This document shows positions 14,139-19,875 of a stretch of 19,881 nt of DNA, piece by piece. The stretch is from the NCBI GenBank assembly GCA_910577185.1, contig CAJTLR010000069.1:1-19881 (forward strand). Reading direction: 5' to 3'. The notes beneath the pieces are model-generated. The model saw only the letters and a program-made list of their open reading frames with translations. It made no database searches and was not told the DNA's origin. Positions within the stretch are counted from its first letter, which is position 1, and each line of letters opens with the position of its first letter. Origin of the DNA: an uncultured Acetatifactor sp. Its GTDB lineage: Bacteria > Bacillota > Clostridia > Lachnospirales > Lachnospiraceae. Both the position numbers and the translations under genes were made by a program.

Positions 14139-14767
14139 TCACCTGCCTTTCCTTCCCTTTTTTGCCTTGTTTTTCATTTCCTTTTCCCGTTTCCTGTCGT
14201 TTTGTATCTTTATCCTGACTGCCGCCACCACAAAGGCCTTTTCCCGCTCACTCAGCGCCAGAAATTCCGATGGCAGAATGTGCAGTTTCAGGAGGGCGTA
14301 GTAGGCAAAATTCGCCTCCCAGTCGCCCTCCTCTATCAGTTTTTTGCTTCTTCCACCTTGTCCCCGAAAGACACGTCAAATCCCTGGAATTTCTGCACAA
14401 AAGCCGCCAGTCCGGTGTACTCTCCCGGCTCGTCCACCATGGCAATCAGCAGATCTTCCGGCTGGTTCACCCCATAGGAATCCTGCAGCTGTGCATCATA
14501 CAGATCGGGCACCACCACAGAGGCCGCGATCATCTTCCTGATATACTTTGCCGACTGAATCTTGGGCCGGAACATATTCGGTTTCCCTGTTACCGGCACG
14601 TCAATGGTGCAGCTGTCCCGCAGCTCTTCGTTTTCCCCGGATGTAATATGCCGGAATTCCCACTCCAGCGGCTTTCCGTTTTCGTCCCGGAGGGATTTTG
14701 TGGGAGCATAGAACCCGTTTTCCCTTACCGTTTTATTTGACTTCATAAATCTGCTGAATTTTGACAT
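14139..14767 (-). CDS. Frameshifted long form of the tail assembly chaperone
   Basis: If ribosomes slip -1 at A-AAA-AAC (14339-14345), translation of the XkdN gene continues for 66 more codons to the TGA at 14139-14141, giving about 209 residues. The added part (LIEEGDWEANFAYYALLKLH, then PSEFLALSEREKAF, ending in a Lys/Arg-rich tail) has the pattern of the T domain of lambda gpGT-type chaperones and has no start signal of its own. The long and short forms together would coat the tape measure and recruit tube subunits. The frame and signals are seen; the mechanism is inferred from the family. Confidence 0.85.
14290..14345 (-). promoter_or_regulatory. -1 programmed ribosomal frameshift signal
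   Basis: The heptamer A AAA AAC (14345 to 14339, in the zero frame GCA AAA AAC TGA) is followed after a 6-nt spacer by a perfect 9-bp stem, AGGAGGGCG (14332-14324) with CGCCCTCCT (14298-14290). An inner AGGC / GCCT stem lies within the loop. The stop codon lies directly after the heptamer. Confidence 0.88.
14336..14767 (-). CDS. xkdN: XkdN-like tail assembly chaperone (short form)
   Basis: The 143-residue protein lies between tube and tape measure, the invariant place for tail chaperones, and resembles the XkdN family (FMKSNKTVRENGFYAPTKSL, WEFRHITSGENEELRD, IRKMIAASVVVPDLYDAQLQ split at 80-99, then YGVNQPEDLLIAMVDEPGEY). It starts at an ATG preceded by AAAAGGAGAAAG. It ends EEAKN-stop, directly on a frameshift heptamer, so it is the zero-frame product of a two-product gene. 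Confidence 0.92.
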   Translation of the reverse strand: MSKFSRFMKSNKTVRENGFYAPTKSLRDENGKPLEWEFRHITSGENEELRDSCTIDVPVTGKPNMFRPKIQSAKYIRKMIAASVVVPDLYDAQLQDSYGVNQPEDLLIAMVDEPGEYTGLAAFVQKFQGFDVSFGDKVEEAKN

Positions 14768-14794
14768 TTTTCTTTCTCCTTTTCCCTTTTCCTT

Positions 14795-15271
14795 TTAGTT
14801 GGTTACACTTCCGTTCAGTTCGTTGAATTTCTCCGGAAGATCCCATTCCTCAAACGTTCCTGACAGTTCCTCGTCCAGCAGTTCCTCCCCCGCCTTGAAT
14901 TTTGCCAGTGTGAATGTCTCGCACAGACATCCCCGGTGGATGATTGTCTGTCTGCCCACGGCACTTGTGGGATCCTCGTTGCTTACCTGGATCTCAAAAT
15001 AAGGCATCTCCCCGGTTTTCTGGTAATGGTCGGCCATTTCCCTGAATACGGACTGGTTGTAATGCGCCGTCCCGCTCCAGGTTCCCTTCCCGCCTGCCGC
15101 CTTATGTCCCATTCCTACTTTTCCCAGAATGGGCACTTCCGTGATATTCACATCCCATTTGCTCTCAAATTCGGTCATGCTCATAAAATTATAACGTCTG
15201 CCGCCAATGGTGATAAAACACTCCGCAAGGCTGCCATACACGGCATCCTTTGCATCCATAATCTGATACAT
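14795..15271 (-). CDS. xkdM: Contractile tail tube protein (XkdM-like)
   Basis: The 158-residue protein matches the XkdM tube family in length, position after the sheath and content: LAECFITIGGRRYNFMSM near the N-terminus, VNITEVPILGKVGMGHKAAG, then TWSGTAHYNQSVFREMADHY and TFEEWDLPEKFNELNG at the end. Its hexamers form the rigid inner tube that is driven through the target envelope. GGAGG lies upstream of the ATG at a rather long spacing; an in-frame ATG four codons later is also possible. Confidence 0.94.
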   Translation of the reverse strand: MYQIMDAKDAVYGSLAECFITIGGRRYNFMSMTEFESKWDVNITEVPILGKVGMGHKAAGGKGTWSGTAHYNQSVFREMADHYQKTGEMPYFEIQVSNEDPTSAVGRQTIIHRGCLCETFTLAKFKAGEELLDEELSGTFEEWDLPEKFNELNGSVTN

Positions 15272-15290
15272 ATCCTATATTTCCTCCTTT

Positions 15291-15440
15291 TCACTGCTGC
15301 CTGCCGTTATTCGTTCCGGCATGGGCGTGTTTTGCGCTGTCTTCATTTCCATGTCCCATGGGGTTTCCCCTTTTATCCGGCTTTACTGCCACAATGCATT
15401 TATGGTTAATCACCTTTACGGCCGGCAGGGGATTCCCCAT
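15291..15440 (-). CDS. Possible small protein between sheath and tube (49 residues)
   Basis: A short frame fills the 182-nt gap between sheath and tube. It starts at an ATG after GGCAGG, reads MGNPLPAVKVINHKCIVAV, and ends in a His/Asn/Gly-rich polar tail (GHGNEDSAKHAHAG, then TNNGRQQ). An internal GTG at codon 10 is another possible start. I do not recognise the family. Its fit to the gap and its orientation favour it being translated; the weak ribosome binding site and low complexity argue for caution. Confidence 0.42.
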   Translation of the reverse strand: MGNPLPAVKVINHKCIVAVKPDKRGNPMGHGNEDSAKHAHAGTNNGRQQ

Positions 15441-15453
15441 CCTGCCGCTTCGG

Positions 15454-16764
15454 CTATGCCACGGTCACTGTCATATACAGTTTCCCCATGGCGTTCACAA
15501 CAGTCACTGCGTCCGAAACCACCACTGATTTTTTGGTGTTTCCCTGCCCTACGGACACATCGCTGTCAGAAAAATCCTCAATTGCCCGGATTTTCTCCAG
15601 TTCCCTGTGGTGGGCCACAATGTCCGACCATAAGGAAACCCGTCCCCCAGCGTCGTTGGGCACCACTCCCAGATATTTCGTGTTGAAAAGCACCGCAATG
15701 TCGTTGCCGATCTGGTCAATTACCCGGATGGTCTGGTTGTCCTTAAAAATATCCCCCTGGGTATCGGAAGTGGTGACCATGGTATTTATGTCCTCCAGCA
15801 CACGGACATCACTGCCCACCATGTGGAACACAAATTTTCCCTCCCTGGACGCATTCCGCAGCTGGTTCTGCGTGTACGGTGTCTCAACGGTAAAGCTGCC
15901 GTCATATTTTCTGTTCTGGTTGCTCCGGTTCACGGCACAGCCCGCTGACGCACCGGTAACCCAGTACACAAGTCCCGCCTTCCCCCAGTCCTCGTCCAGG
16001 CATTTATTGTCCACGCTGATCACGCCCATATAGTCAGCCTTTGCGTAGTCATAAAGAACCAGCTGGAATTTCATTCCCATCTCGTCCCGCATCCTCCGGA
16101 CAAAAGAGGCAAAAAGCGCTTTCGTGGCGTCGTCCTCCACGGCCGCACCCATGGTATGGAATGAGTACGCCTCTATTTTGTCAAGATAGGACTGATAGTC
16201 CGCCCCGTTCACCTGGCCGTTTTCCCCGCCGGTCAGCGGAATTCCCGCCGTTGCCGCAAGGGTTATTCCTGATTTCCACTTCACATACCGGTTTGCCGCC
16301 AGCTCCTCCGCAGACGCAACGCTCTGTTCATCCACAACCACCGTTCCCAGAAGGGTTTTCACATCAAACAGTCCCTCATTGTCCGCATTTGCCTGAACCA
16401 CGATTTTCAGGTCATTGCCGCGCACGCCGGGCCAGAGCGCCTCCGCCATGTCATTTCCAGCCTTCGTACCGCTGCCGTTGAGCCGGTAACCGTAAAAGGT
16501 CTGTGTGTTGAGGAACAGATCCCTGAGCCCCTTCATCTTTTCATGGGTATACTCATACCCGAAAATCTCCAGGCTCCTCTTCTGGAAGTCCCCGTTTGTC
16601 ACCTCAAAGACCTCCCCTGTCACACCCCAGTCCAGTTCCAGGGGCATGGTCGCAATCCCCCGCTCCGAAAGAGATGCGTTCGCCGCCGCTGCCGAGACAA
16701 AGTTGATGTATGCCCCCGGCAATTCCTTATTCTGTGTCACAAAAGTTCCACCACCCAGTGCCAT
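15454..16764 (-). CDS. xkdK: Contractile tail sheath protein (XkdK-like)
   Basis: The 436-residue protein is a tail sheath subunit. The N-terminal GGTFVTQNKELPGAYINFVS is the classic sheath opening, whose extended strand links neighbouring subunits. YTHEKMKGLRDLFLNTQT and YRLNGSGTKA follow, then a variable domain. The C-terminal conserved domain contains VFHMVGSDVRVLEDINTMVT, then VLFNTKYLGVVPNDAGGR and the terminal strand MGKLYMTVTVA. The length is normal for PBSX-type sheaths. The gene begins 2 nt after the preceding stop. A sheath means the particle is contractile (R-type) rather than a flexible F-type tail. Confidence 0.96.
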   Translation of the reverse strand: MALGGGTFVTQNKELPGAYINFVSAAAANASLSERGIATMPLELDWGVTGEVFEVTNGDFQKRSLEIFGYEYTHEKMKGLRDLFLNTQTFYGYRLNGSGTKAGNDMAEALWPGVRGNDLKIVVQANADNEGLFDVKTLLGTVVVDEQSVASAEELAANRYVKWKSGITLAATAGIPLTGGENGQVNGADYQSYLDKIEAYSFHTMGAAVEDDATKALFASFVRRMRDEMGMKFQLVLYDYAKADYMGVISVDNKCLDEDWGKAGLVYWVTGASAGCAVNRSNQNRKYDGSFTVETPYTQNQLRNASREGKFVFHMVGSDVRVLEDINTMVTTSDTQGDIFKDNQTIRVIDQIGNDIAVLFNTKYLGVVPNDAGGRVSLWSDIVAHHRELEKIRAIEDFSDSDVSVGQGNTKKSVVVSDAVTVVNAMGKLYMTVTVA

Positions 16765-16766
16765 TC

Positions 16767-16976
16767 TTATTTCACCTTTCCTTTCATATATTTCTCAATC
16801 TTTTCTTCCACGGCCTTTACCGTGTACATTCCGCCTTCTTCCAGAAGGGCTTCCACAATATCCCTTCTGTCCCGGAACCGCAGGGAGAAAACCAGCTGTT
16901 CTTTTGAGAACTTATTTTCTTCTCTTTCAGGCGTTTCCGGGGTCTTTCCGTTTTTTTCCGGTCCTTTTCCTGCCAC
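16767..16976 (-). CDS. Small protein preceding the sheath (XkdJ position)
   Basis: The 69-residue product has a charged, Pro/Glu/Lys-rich N-terminal third (KGPEKNGKTPETPEREENK) followed by a helical region (SKEQLVFSLRFRDRRDIVEA ... VEEKIEKYMKGKVK). Short proteins of this kind, ending in a basic KxxMKGKVK-type tail, commonly stand just before the sheath gene in clostridial PBSX-like clusters. Their function is not known to me. It uses a GTG start, with AGGTGATGA upstream. Confidence 0.75.
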   Translation of the reverse strand: MAGKGPEKNGKTPETPEREENKFSKEQLVFSLRFRDRRDIVEALLEEGGMYTVKAVEEKIEKYMKGKVK

Positions 16977-16984
16977 TTCATCAC

Positions 16985-17410
16985 CTACCCTTTCACATCC
17001 ACTTCGGAAGAAACATGTTCCATAAGCGGAACCGCTTCACCGGTTCTGTAGAAAAAGATGTCATAATCCACAGAAAAATGAAGGACACCGTCGGCAATCC
17101 TGCCGTTCATGCCGGTTCCTCTCACCGGACTGTCCATGCAAAGATATTCCAGGCATTCCTCCAGCCGTTCCAGTATCCCGTAACACTCCCGGTTCCGGGT
17201 GTCTGCCGATTCCGGAACATACCTGACACTGATCCGGTTCCGGCTGACATACTTCCGTCCCCTGAACTGTTCACATCCATGTTCCGGACACTGGATGTAA
17301 AAACAGGGTCCTTCCGGTTTCTGCCCCGTTTCCTCCGTATAAATCATGTGAGCGTCACCGAATTCGGTGTTCAGTGCTGTTTCAACTGCCTCCAGGACTT
17401 TGCTGATCAC
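16985..17410 (-). CDS. Tail terminator family protein (DUF6838-like)
   Basis: The 141-residue protein is the first clear tail gene of the operon. Content such as VLEAVETALNTEFGDAHMIY, then GPCFYIQCPEHGCEQFRGRK, RNRISVRYVPES and HFSVDYDIFFYR resembles the tail terminator/neck proteins that cap the tube end and stop polymerisation. In a complete phage this cap joins the tail to the head; in a tailocin it closes the head-proximal end. GGGAGG lies 9 nt before the GTG start. No head genes precede it. Confidence 0.75.
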   Translation of the reverse strand: MISKVLEAVETALNTEFGDAHMIYTEETGQKPEGPCFYIQCPEHGCEQFRGRKYVSRNRISVRYVPESADTRNRECYGILERLEECLEYLCMDSPVRGTGMNGRIADGVLHFSVDYDIFFYRTGEAVPLMEHVSSEVDVKG

Positions 17411-17434
17411 TTTATGGCACCTCCCTTCCGTCTT

Positions 17435-17599
17435 TCATATCAGACCGCCTTTGGCTGACTCCTTTTTCTCACCTTTCCATAACCGCACCTCCTTTTTTGA
17501 ATTTGGCTCAGGAAGTTTTGCCTCATGTCTTTTGCCTTCTTCACCTGATAGCATATTACCACATTGGAATCGAACATTACGAACCGTTCGAACAAACAT
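17435..17599 (-). CDS. Possible small ORF directly after the late activator (54 residues)
   Basis: The frame starts at an ATG immediately after the activator stop (TGAATG) and reads MFVRTVRNVRFQCGNMLSGE, then a Lys/Glu-rich tail to TGA. The start region resembles small Com-like or zinc-finger proteins found at this place in phages, but only one Cys remains, so it may be a decayed copy. There is no strong ribosome binding site. It overlaps the GTTCG repeats and the putative promoter, so the stretch may be mainly regulatory. Confidence 0.35.
   Translation of the reverse strand: MFVRTVRNVRFQCGNMLSGEEGKRHEAKLPEPNSKKEVRLWKGEKKESAKGGLI
17469..17498 (-). pseudogene. Orphan strong ribosome binding site with a 3-codon frame
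   Basis: AAAAAAGGAGGTG at 17486-17498 is a near-perfect Shine-Dalgarno placed 7 nt before ATG GAA AGG TGA. A signal this good in front of a three-codon frame suggests the start of a lost gene, possibly a head or packaging gene removed when the tailocin was formed. It could also simply enhance translation of the operon leader. Confidence 0.35.
17553..17593 (-). promoter_or_regulatory. GTTCG direct repeats and putative late promoter of the tail operon
   Basis: On the minus strand GTTCG occurs three times with an exact 9-bp period (plus-strand CGAAC at 17571, 17580 and 17589). Thirteen bases downstream of the last copy is a -10-like TAATAT (17553-17558), with no consensus -35 at the proper distance. 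This fits an activator-dependent late promoter, with the repeats in the -35 region bound by the regulator encoded just upstream. The 9-bp spacing puts the copies nearly on one face of the helix. Confidence 0.5.
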
Positions 17600-18370
17600 T
17601 CACTTTTCTCTCAAAAATCTTTCCAGCTCCATTCTCACGCTGTCTGCCGTGGCATTTCTTCCCATTTTCATGGCAGTCTGTACCCAGGACAATCCATCCA
17701 GATATCTGTACTTCACAATCCGCTGCATCCTGGAGGAAAGGGACAGCATCCACTCTTCCACCTGGAACTTCACCTCCTCTGCCCCGGCCCTGCGCAGCTC
17801 CAGAAGCCGCTCTTCGCGTCTGAGCCTGCTGTCGTCTTTTGGCGTAAAGCTTGTTCCCTGAATACTAAAATGCTGTTCCACATAGGGAAACTCATTCATG
17901 GAACCTTTCACTTTTGTCTGCACCACCGTCTTCCTTTTCTCTTCCAGTCTTCTGATATCCTTTTCCGTTTCCTTTACCAGCTCGCAGGCATCCAAATATT
18001 CCTGCAGTATTGTTTTATCCAATGTCATTCCTCCCATTCTCCCCATGGACGGCACCATGGCCTGATTTATTCTGTGCCAGCGGTTTTCCCGGTTCCGGAA
18101 TTCCGGACCAGTCCTGCCGGTGCCTTCCGGTTTCCGCGCTTTCCGGACCAGTCCTGCCGCCGCCAGCCTCTCAAGAGCCCTCCCGATATCCTTTGTTGTT
18201 ACATCCTTCAGGGGGAAACAGTAACCTTTTATCACTGCCGCCCTGCCGTCAAACCTTCCGTAATCATCACATGCCACAATAAGTCTGTAAAACAGCACTT
18301 CTTCAAACCAGGTCAGGGAATTAACCTCTTCACTGCGGCATATGGATTCCTTTAAAATCCTATTTGGCAT
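17600..18370 (-). CDS. Fused regulator: replisome-organiser-like N-terminus and sigma-like late activator C-terminus
   Basis: The 256-residue protein combines two parts. Residues 1-105 (MPNRILKESI, FEEVLFYRLIVACDDYGRFD, FPLKDVTTKDIGRALERLAA) resemble the winged-helix N-terminus of phage replisome organisers. Residues 115-256 resemble sigma-70 region 4/RinA-like phage activators: a helical start (ILQEYLDACELVKETEKDIR), a linker with two STPK-like turns, then MQRIVKYRYLDGLSWVQTA and SVRMELERFL as the helix-turn-helix. An internal ATG at 18028, preceded by GGGGAGAATGGGAGGA, could give the C-terminal part alone. GGAGGTGAGGGGGG precedes the main start. Its position between the switch and the tail operon suggests it turns on the tail genes. 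The missing organiser C-terminus suggests an in-frame deletion fusion. Confidence 0.8.
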   Translation of the reverse strand: MPNRILKESICRSEEVNSLTWFEEVLFYRLIVACDDYGRFDGRAAVIKGYCFPLKDVTTKDIGRALERLAAAGLVRKARKPEGTGRTGPEFRNRENRWHRINQAMVPSMGRMGGMTLDKTILQEYLDACELVKETEKDIRRLEEKRKTVVQTKVKGSMNEFPYVEQHFSIQGTSFTPKDDSRLRREERLLELRRAGAEEVKFQVEEWMLSLSSRMQRIVKYRYLDGLSWVQTAMKMGRNATADSVRMELERFLREK

Positions 18371-18480
18371 CCCCCCTCACCTCCTGTCTTCCATATCCCA
18401 GACCCGCTTTTTCCGGGAAAGTCAGATAAAATTCTTTCTGGATTCCCCATACGGTCAGATAATTTCTTAGCTACTCTCAC
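18352..18480 (-). CDS. Possible leader ORF of the leftward operon (42 residues)
   Basis: A GTG at 18480 lies 7 nt after GGAGG, at the right distance from the predicted leftward transcription start. The product reads MRVAKKLSDRMGNPERILSD and continues into a Gly-rich tail that overlaps the start of the activator gene by 19 nt. I do not recognise it. The good ribosome binding site and the overlap, which would couple translation, support it; the compositionally odd tail does not. Confidence 0.45.
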   Translation of the reverse strand: MRVAKKLSDRMGNPERILSDFPGKSGSGIWKTGGEGGCQIGF

Positions 18481-18494
18481 TTTTTTACCTCCAC

Positions 18495-18511
18495 ATCTTA
18501 GTATCTAAGAT
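18495..18511. promoter_or_regulatory. Operator O1 (perfect palindrome)
   Basis: ATCTTAG-TAT-CTAAGAT is a perfect 7-bp inverted repeat with a 3-bp centre. It lies directly downstream of the leftward -10 box, over the start region, where a bound repressor would block the leftward promoter. A half-site TTCTTAG occurs at 18464-18470. Confidence 0.8.
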
Positions 18512-18520
18512 TTTACTCGC

Positions 18521-18549
18521 ATTATATTCTTTGTTTCTTGGAATGTCAA
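18521..18549 (-). promoter_or_regulatory. Leftward promoter with consensus boxes
   Basis: On the minus strand TTGACA (18544-18549) and TATAAT (18521-18526) are separated by 17 nt, a full consensus match. It drives the leader ORF and the activator, and is probably the lytic promoter silenced by the HTH repressor at O1. Confidence 0.88.
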
Positions 18550-18566
18550 TGCATTATTTGATTTTT

Positions 18567-18583
18567 TTCTTAATTACTAAGAT
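18567..18583. promoter_or_regulatory. Operator O2
   Basis: TTCTTAATTACTAAGAT matches O1 in T-CTTA-n5-TAAGAT, with only the centre and first base changed. It lies just upstream of the rightward -35 box and 72 bp centre to centre from O1 (close to 7 helical turns), a spacing that allows cooperative binding or autoregulation. Confidence 0.72.
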
Positions 18584-18588
18584 TTTTA

Positions 18589-18617
18589 TTTACAAGCAAA
18601 ACAAAGGATGCTATGAT
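18589..18617 (+). promoter_or_regulatory. Rightward promoter of the repressor gene
   Basis: TTTACA (18589-18594) and TATGAT (18612-18617) are separated by 17 nt, 27 nt before the repressor start codon. Confidence 0.8.
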
Positions 18618-18644
18618 ATAAAAAATAAATGCCGGAGGTGTCAT

Positions 18645-19127
18645 ATGCCAGCAAAATCAGTGATCGCAAATTTTATCAAACAATTGAGAAAAACCTCCGG
18701 TCTGTCCGCAGAGGAAGTAACCGCAGGCCTGAGAGAATACGGTATAACCATTTCCTCCAAAACATTGTATGGTTATGAGAACGGAGCCAGCATGCCAAAT
18801 GCCGATGTATTTGTGACGCTTTGCCGTATTTACAAATGCAGTAATCCCATGGATTTATTCGGGGTTTCTTCCATGGAGCCCTGCGAAAGCGACATGGTTG
18901 AGAAATACCGCGGCCTGGACACCCACGGCAGGGAAATGGTGGATTTTACCCTTCTGAAAGAATGGGAACGTTCCACGGCAGCCCGGGAACCGAAACCCAG
19001 GGTAATCCCCATGATGGCGAAGGATGATCCCCTGTATGTGAATGCGGCCCACGCCGAGGACTACGCAAATGCTCCGGAAGAATTGAAACAGCTGGAAGAA
19101 GATATCATGGATGATGAGAACTTTTAG
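18645..19127 (+). CDS. HTH (XRE-family) repressor
   Basis: The 160-residue protein has an N-terminal XRE/Cro-CI helix-turn-helix (about 3-75: FIKQLRKTSGLSAEEVTAGL, ISSKTLYGYENGASMPNADV, FVTLCRIYKCSNPMDLFG). A C-terminal part (EKYRGLDTHGREMVDFTLLK and an acidic tail, EELKQLEEDIMDD) is typical of small repressors paired with ImmA-like proteins. It has no LexA-type peptidase domain, so inactivation would need a partner. I start it at the ATG at 18645 because GGAGG lies 7 nt upstream and a good promoter lies just before; upstream in-frame ATGs lie within the promoter and operator. It probably binds O1 and O2 and keeps the tail operon silent. Confidence 0.9.
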   Translation: MPAKSVIANFIKQLRKTSGLSAEEVTAGLREYGITISSKTLYGYENGASMPNADVFVTLCRIYKCSNPMDLFGVSSMEPCESDMVEKYRGLDTHGREMVDFTLLKEWERSTAAREPKPRVIPMMAKDDPLYVNAAHAEDYANAPEELKQLEEDIMDDENF

Positions 19128-19179
19128 TTCCTTTTATGGGACTCGTAATCTGCTATTATGGATAAAAGGGGATGATATC

Positions 19180-19686
19180 ATGATTACATATGAACAATTA
19201 CTGATGGAGGCAGACAGCCAGAACCTTATCACAAAAGAAAAAGATCTTCCCATCAGCAATGGACGGATTAAGGGAAACCGCATTGCCATCAGAAAAGATC
19301 TGACGGAAAAAGAAAAGAAATGCATTATGGCGGAGGAACTGGGACACTACTATACGGGAAACGGGGACATCACGGACCAGTCCTTTGCTTCCAACAGAAA
19401 GCAGGAGCTCCTGGGCCGCATACATTCCTATAACCGGCTGGTGGGACTGACCGGTATCATCGACGCCTATCGCCACCATTGCCACAGCCTTTCTGAATCG
19501 GCGGCACATCTGGATGTGCCAGAAGAATTTCTGCAAGAAGCCATCGCCTACTACAAAGGCAAATATGGCGTAAGCGCCACCGTTGATAATTATATTATAT
19601 TTTTTGAACCGGCCATTGCAGTGCTTGAAGTCAATAACCCGGCCGCAGGCGGCGGGGCATGGGATTTGAAACGCCCCGGAGGGTAG
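19180..19686 (+). CDS. ImmA/IrrE-family protein, probable repressor-inactivating protease
   Basis: The 168-residue protein has the ImmA/IrrE pattern NRIAIRKDLTEKEKKCIMAE followed by ELGHYYTGNGDI. The zinc-site region reads EELGH where the classical motif is HExxH, so the first His ligand is Glu. This form seems frequent in short Firmicute phage relatives, but it leaves open whether the protein is a working metalloprotease. YRHHCHSLSESAAHLDVPEE and AIAYYKGKYG follow. The gene lies 52 nt after the repressor on the same strand, the same arrangement as immR-immA of ICEBs1, where ImmA cleaves ImmR after DNA damage. I start it at the ATG at 19180 with GGGGA upstream, not at 19111 within the repressor gene. 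Confidence 0.85.
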   Translation: MITYEQLLMEADSQNLITKEKDLPISNGRIKGNRIAIRKDLTEKEKKCIMAEELGHYYTGNGDITDQSFASNRKQELLGRIHSYNRLVGLTGIIDAYRHHCHSLSESAAHLDVPEEFLQEAIAYYKGKYGVSATVDNYIIFFEPAIAVLEVNNPAAGGGAWDLKRPGG

Positions 19687-19707
19687 AGCTGTACAATCAA
19701 TCGGGCA

Positions 19708-19834
19708 GGGCGCGTGTTGCGTCAGCAACAATTCCCCATATGCGCCCGTGTACAATCCAGCAGGAGCATGACCTTCTCCCCTGCTCCCAGCGCCGGGCGC
19801 ATGCTGCGTCCGCAGCAATTCTCCATATGCGCCC
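19708..19834. repeat. Two copies of a structured repeat with compensatory changes
   Basis: Two 40-bp units (19708-19747 and 19795-19834, 87 bp apart) each fold with an outer stem GGGCGC(A/G)T / ATGCGCCC and an inner hairpin. The inner stem is TGTTGC / GCAACA in unit 1 and TGCTGC / GCAGCA in unit 2, a paired T-A to C-G change. GTACAATC precedes both copies at varying distance, and another hairpin (AGCAGGAG / CCCTGCT) lies between them. It looks like a dispersed REP-like element or structured RNA, not a gene. Confidence 0.7.
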
Positions 19835-19846
19835 GTGCGCATAAGT

Positions 19847-19875
19847 CAAGACCACCGGCTTAGCCGGTGGCTTGC
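19847..19875. repeat. Strong hairpin at the right edge
   Basis: A perfect 8-bp stem CCACCGGC / GCCGGTGG with loop TTA lies at 19852-19870. AAG on the left and CTT on the right extend the stem past one bulged A. Hairpins of this form occur at the ends of IS200/IS605-type elements, but the window ends here and no transposase is visible. Confidence 0.45.

Noticed and set aside
1133..19686. Complete prophage
   Set aside because: No terminase, portal, capsid or replication module is present within the span, although early, tail and lysis modules are all there.
19708..19834. CRISPR array
   Set aside because: There are only two units, each with internal hairpins and an 87-bp period, no constant-length spacers and no cas genes.
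19198..19842. A 214-codon minus-strand frame with an internally repeated peptide (TGAYGELL... twice)
   Set aside because: It is antisense to the well-supported ImmA/IrrE-family gene. The repeated peptide is the translation of the two structured DNA repeats, and there is no ribosome binding site.
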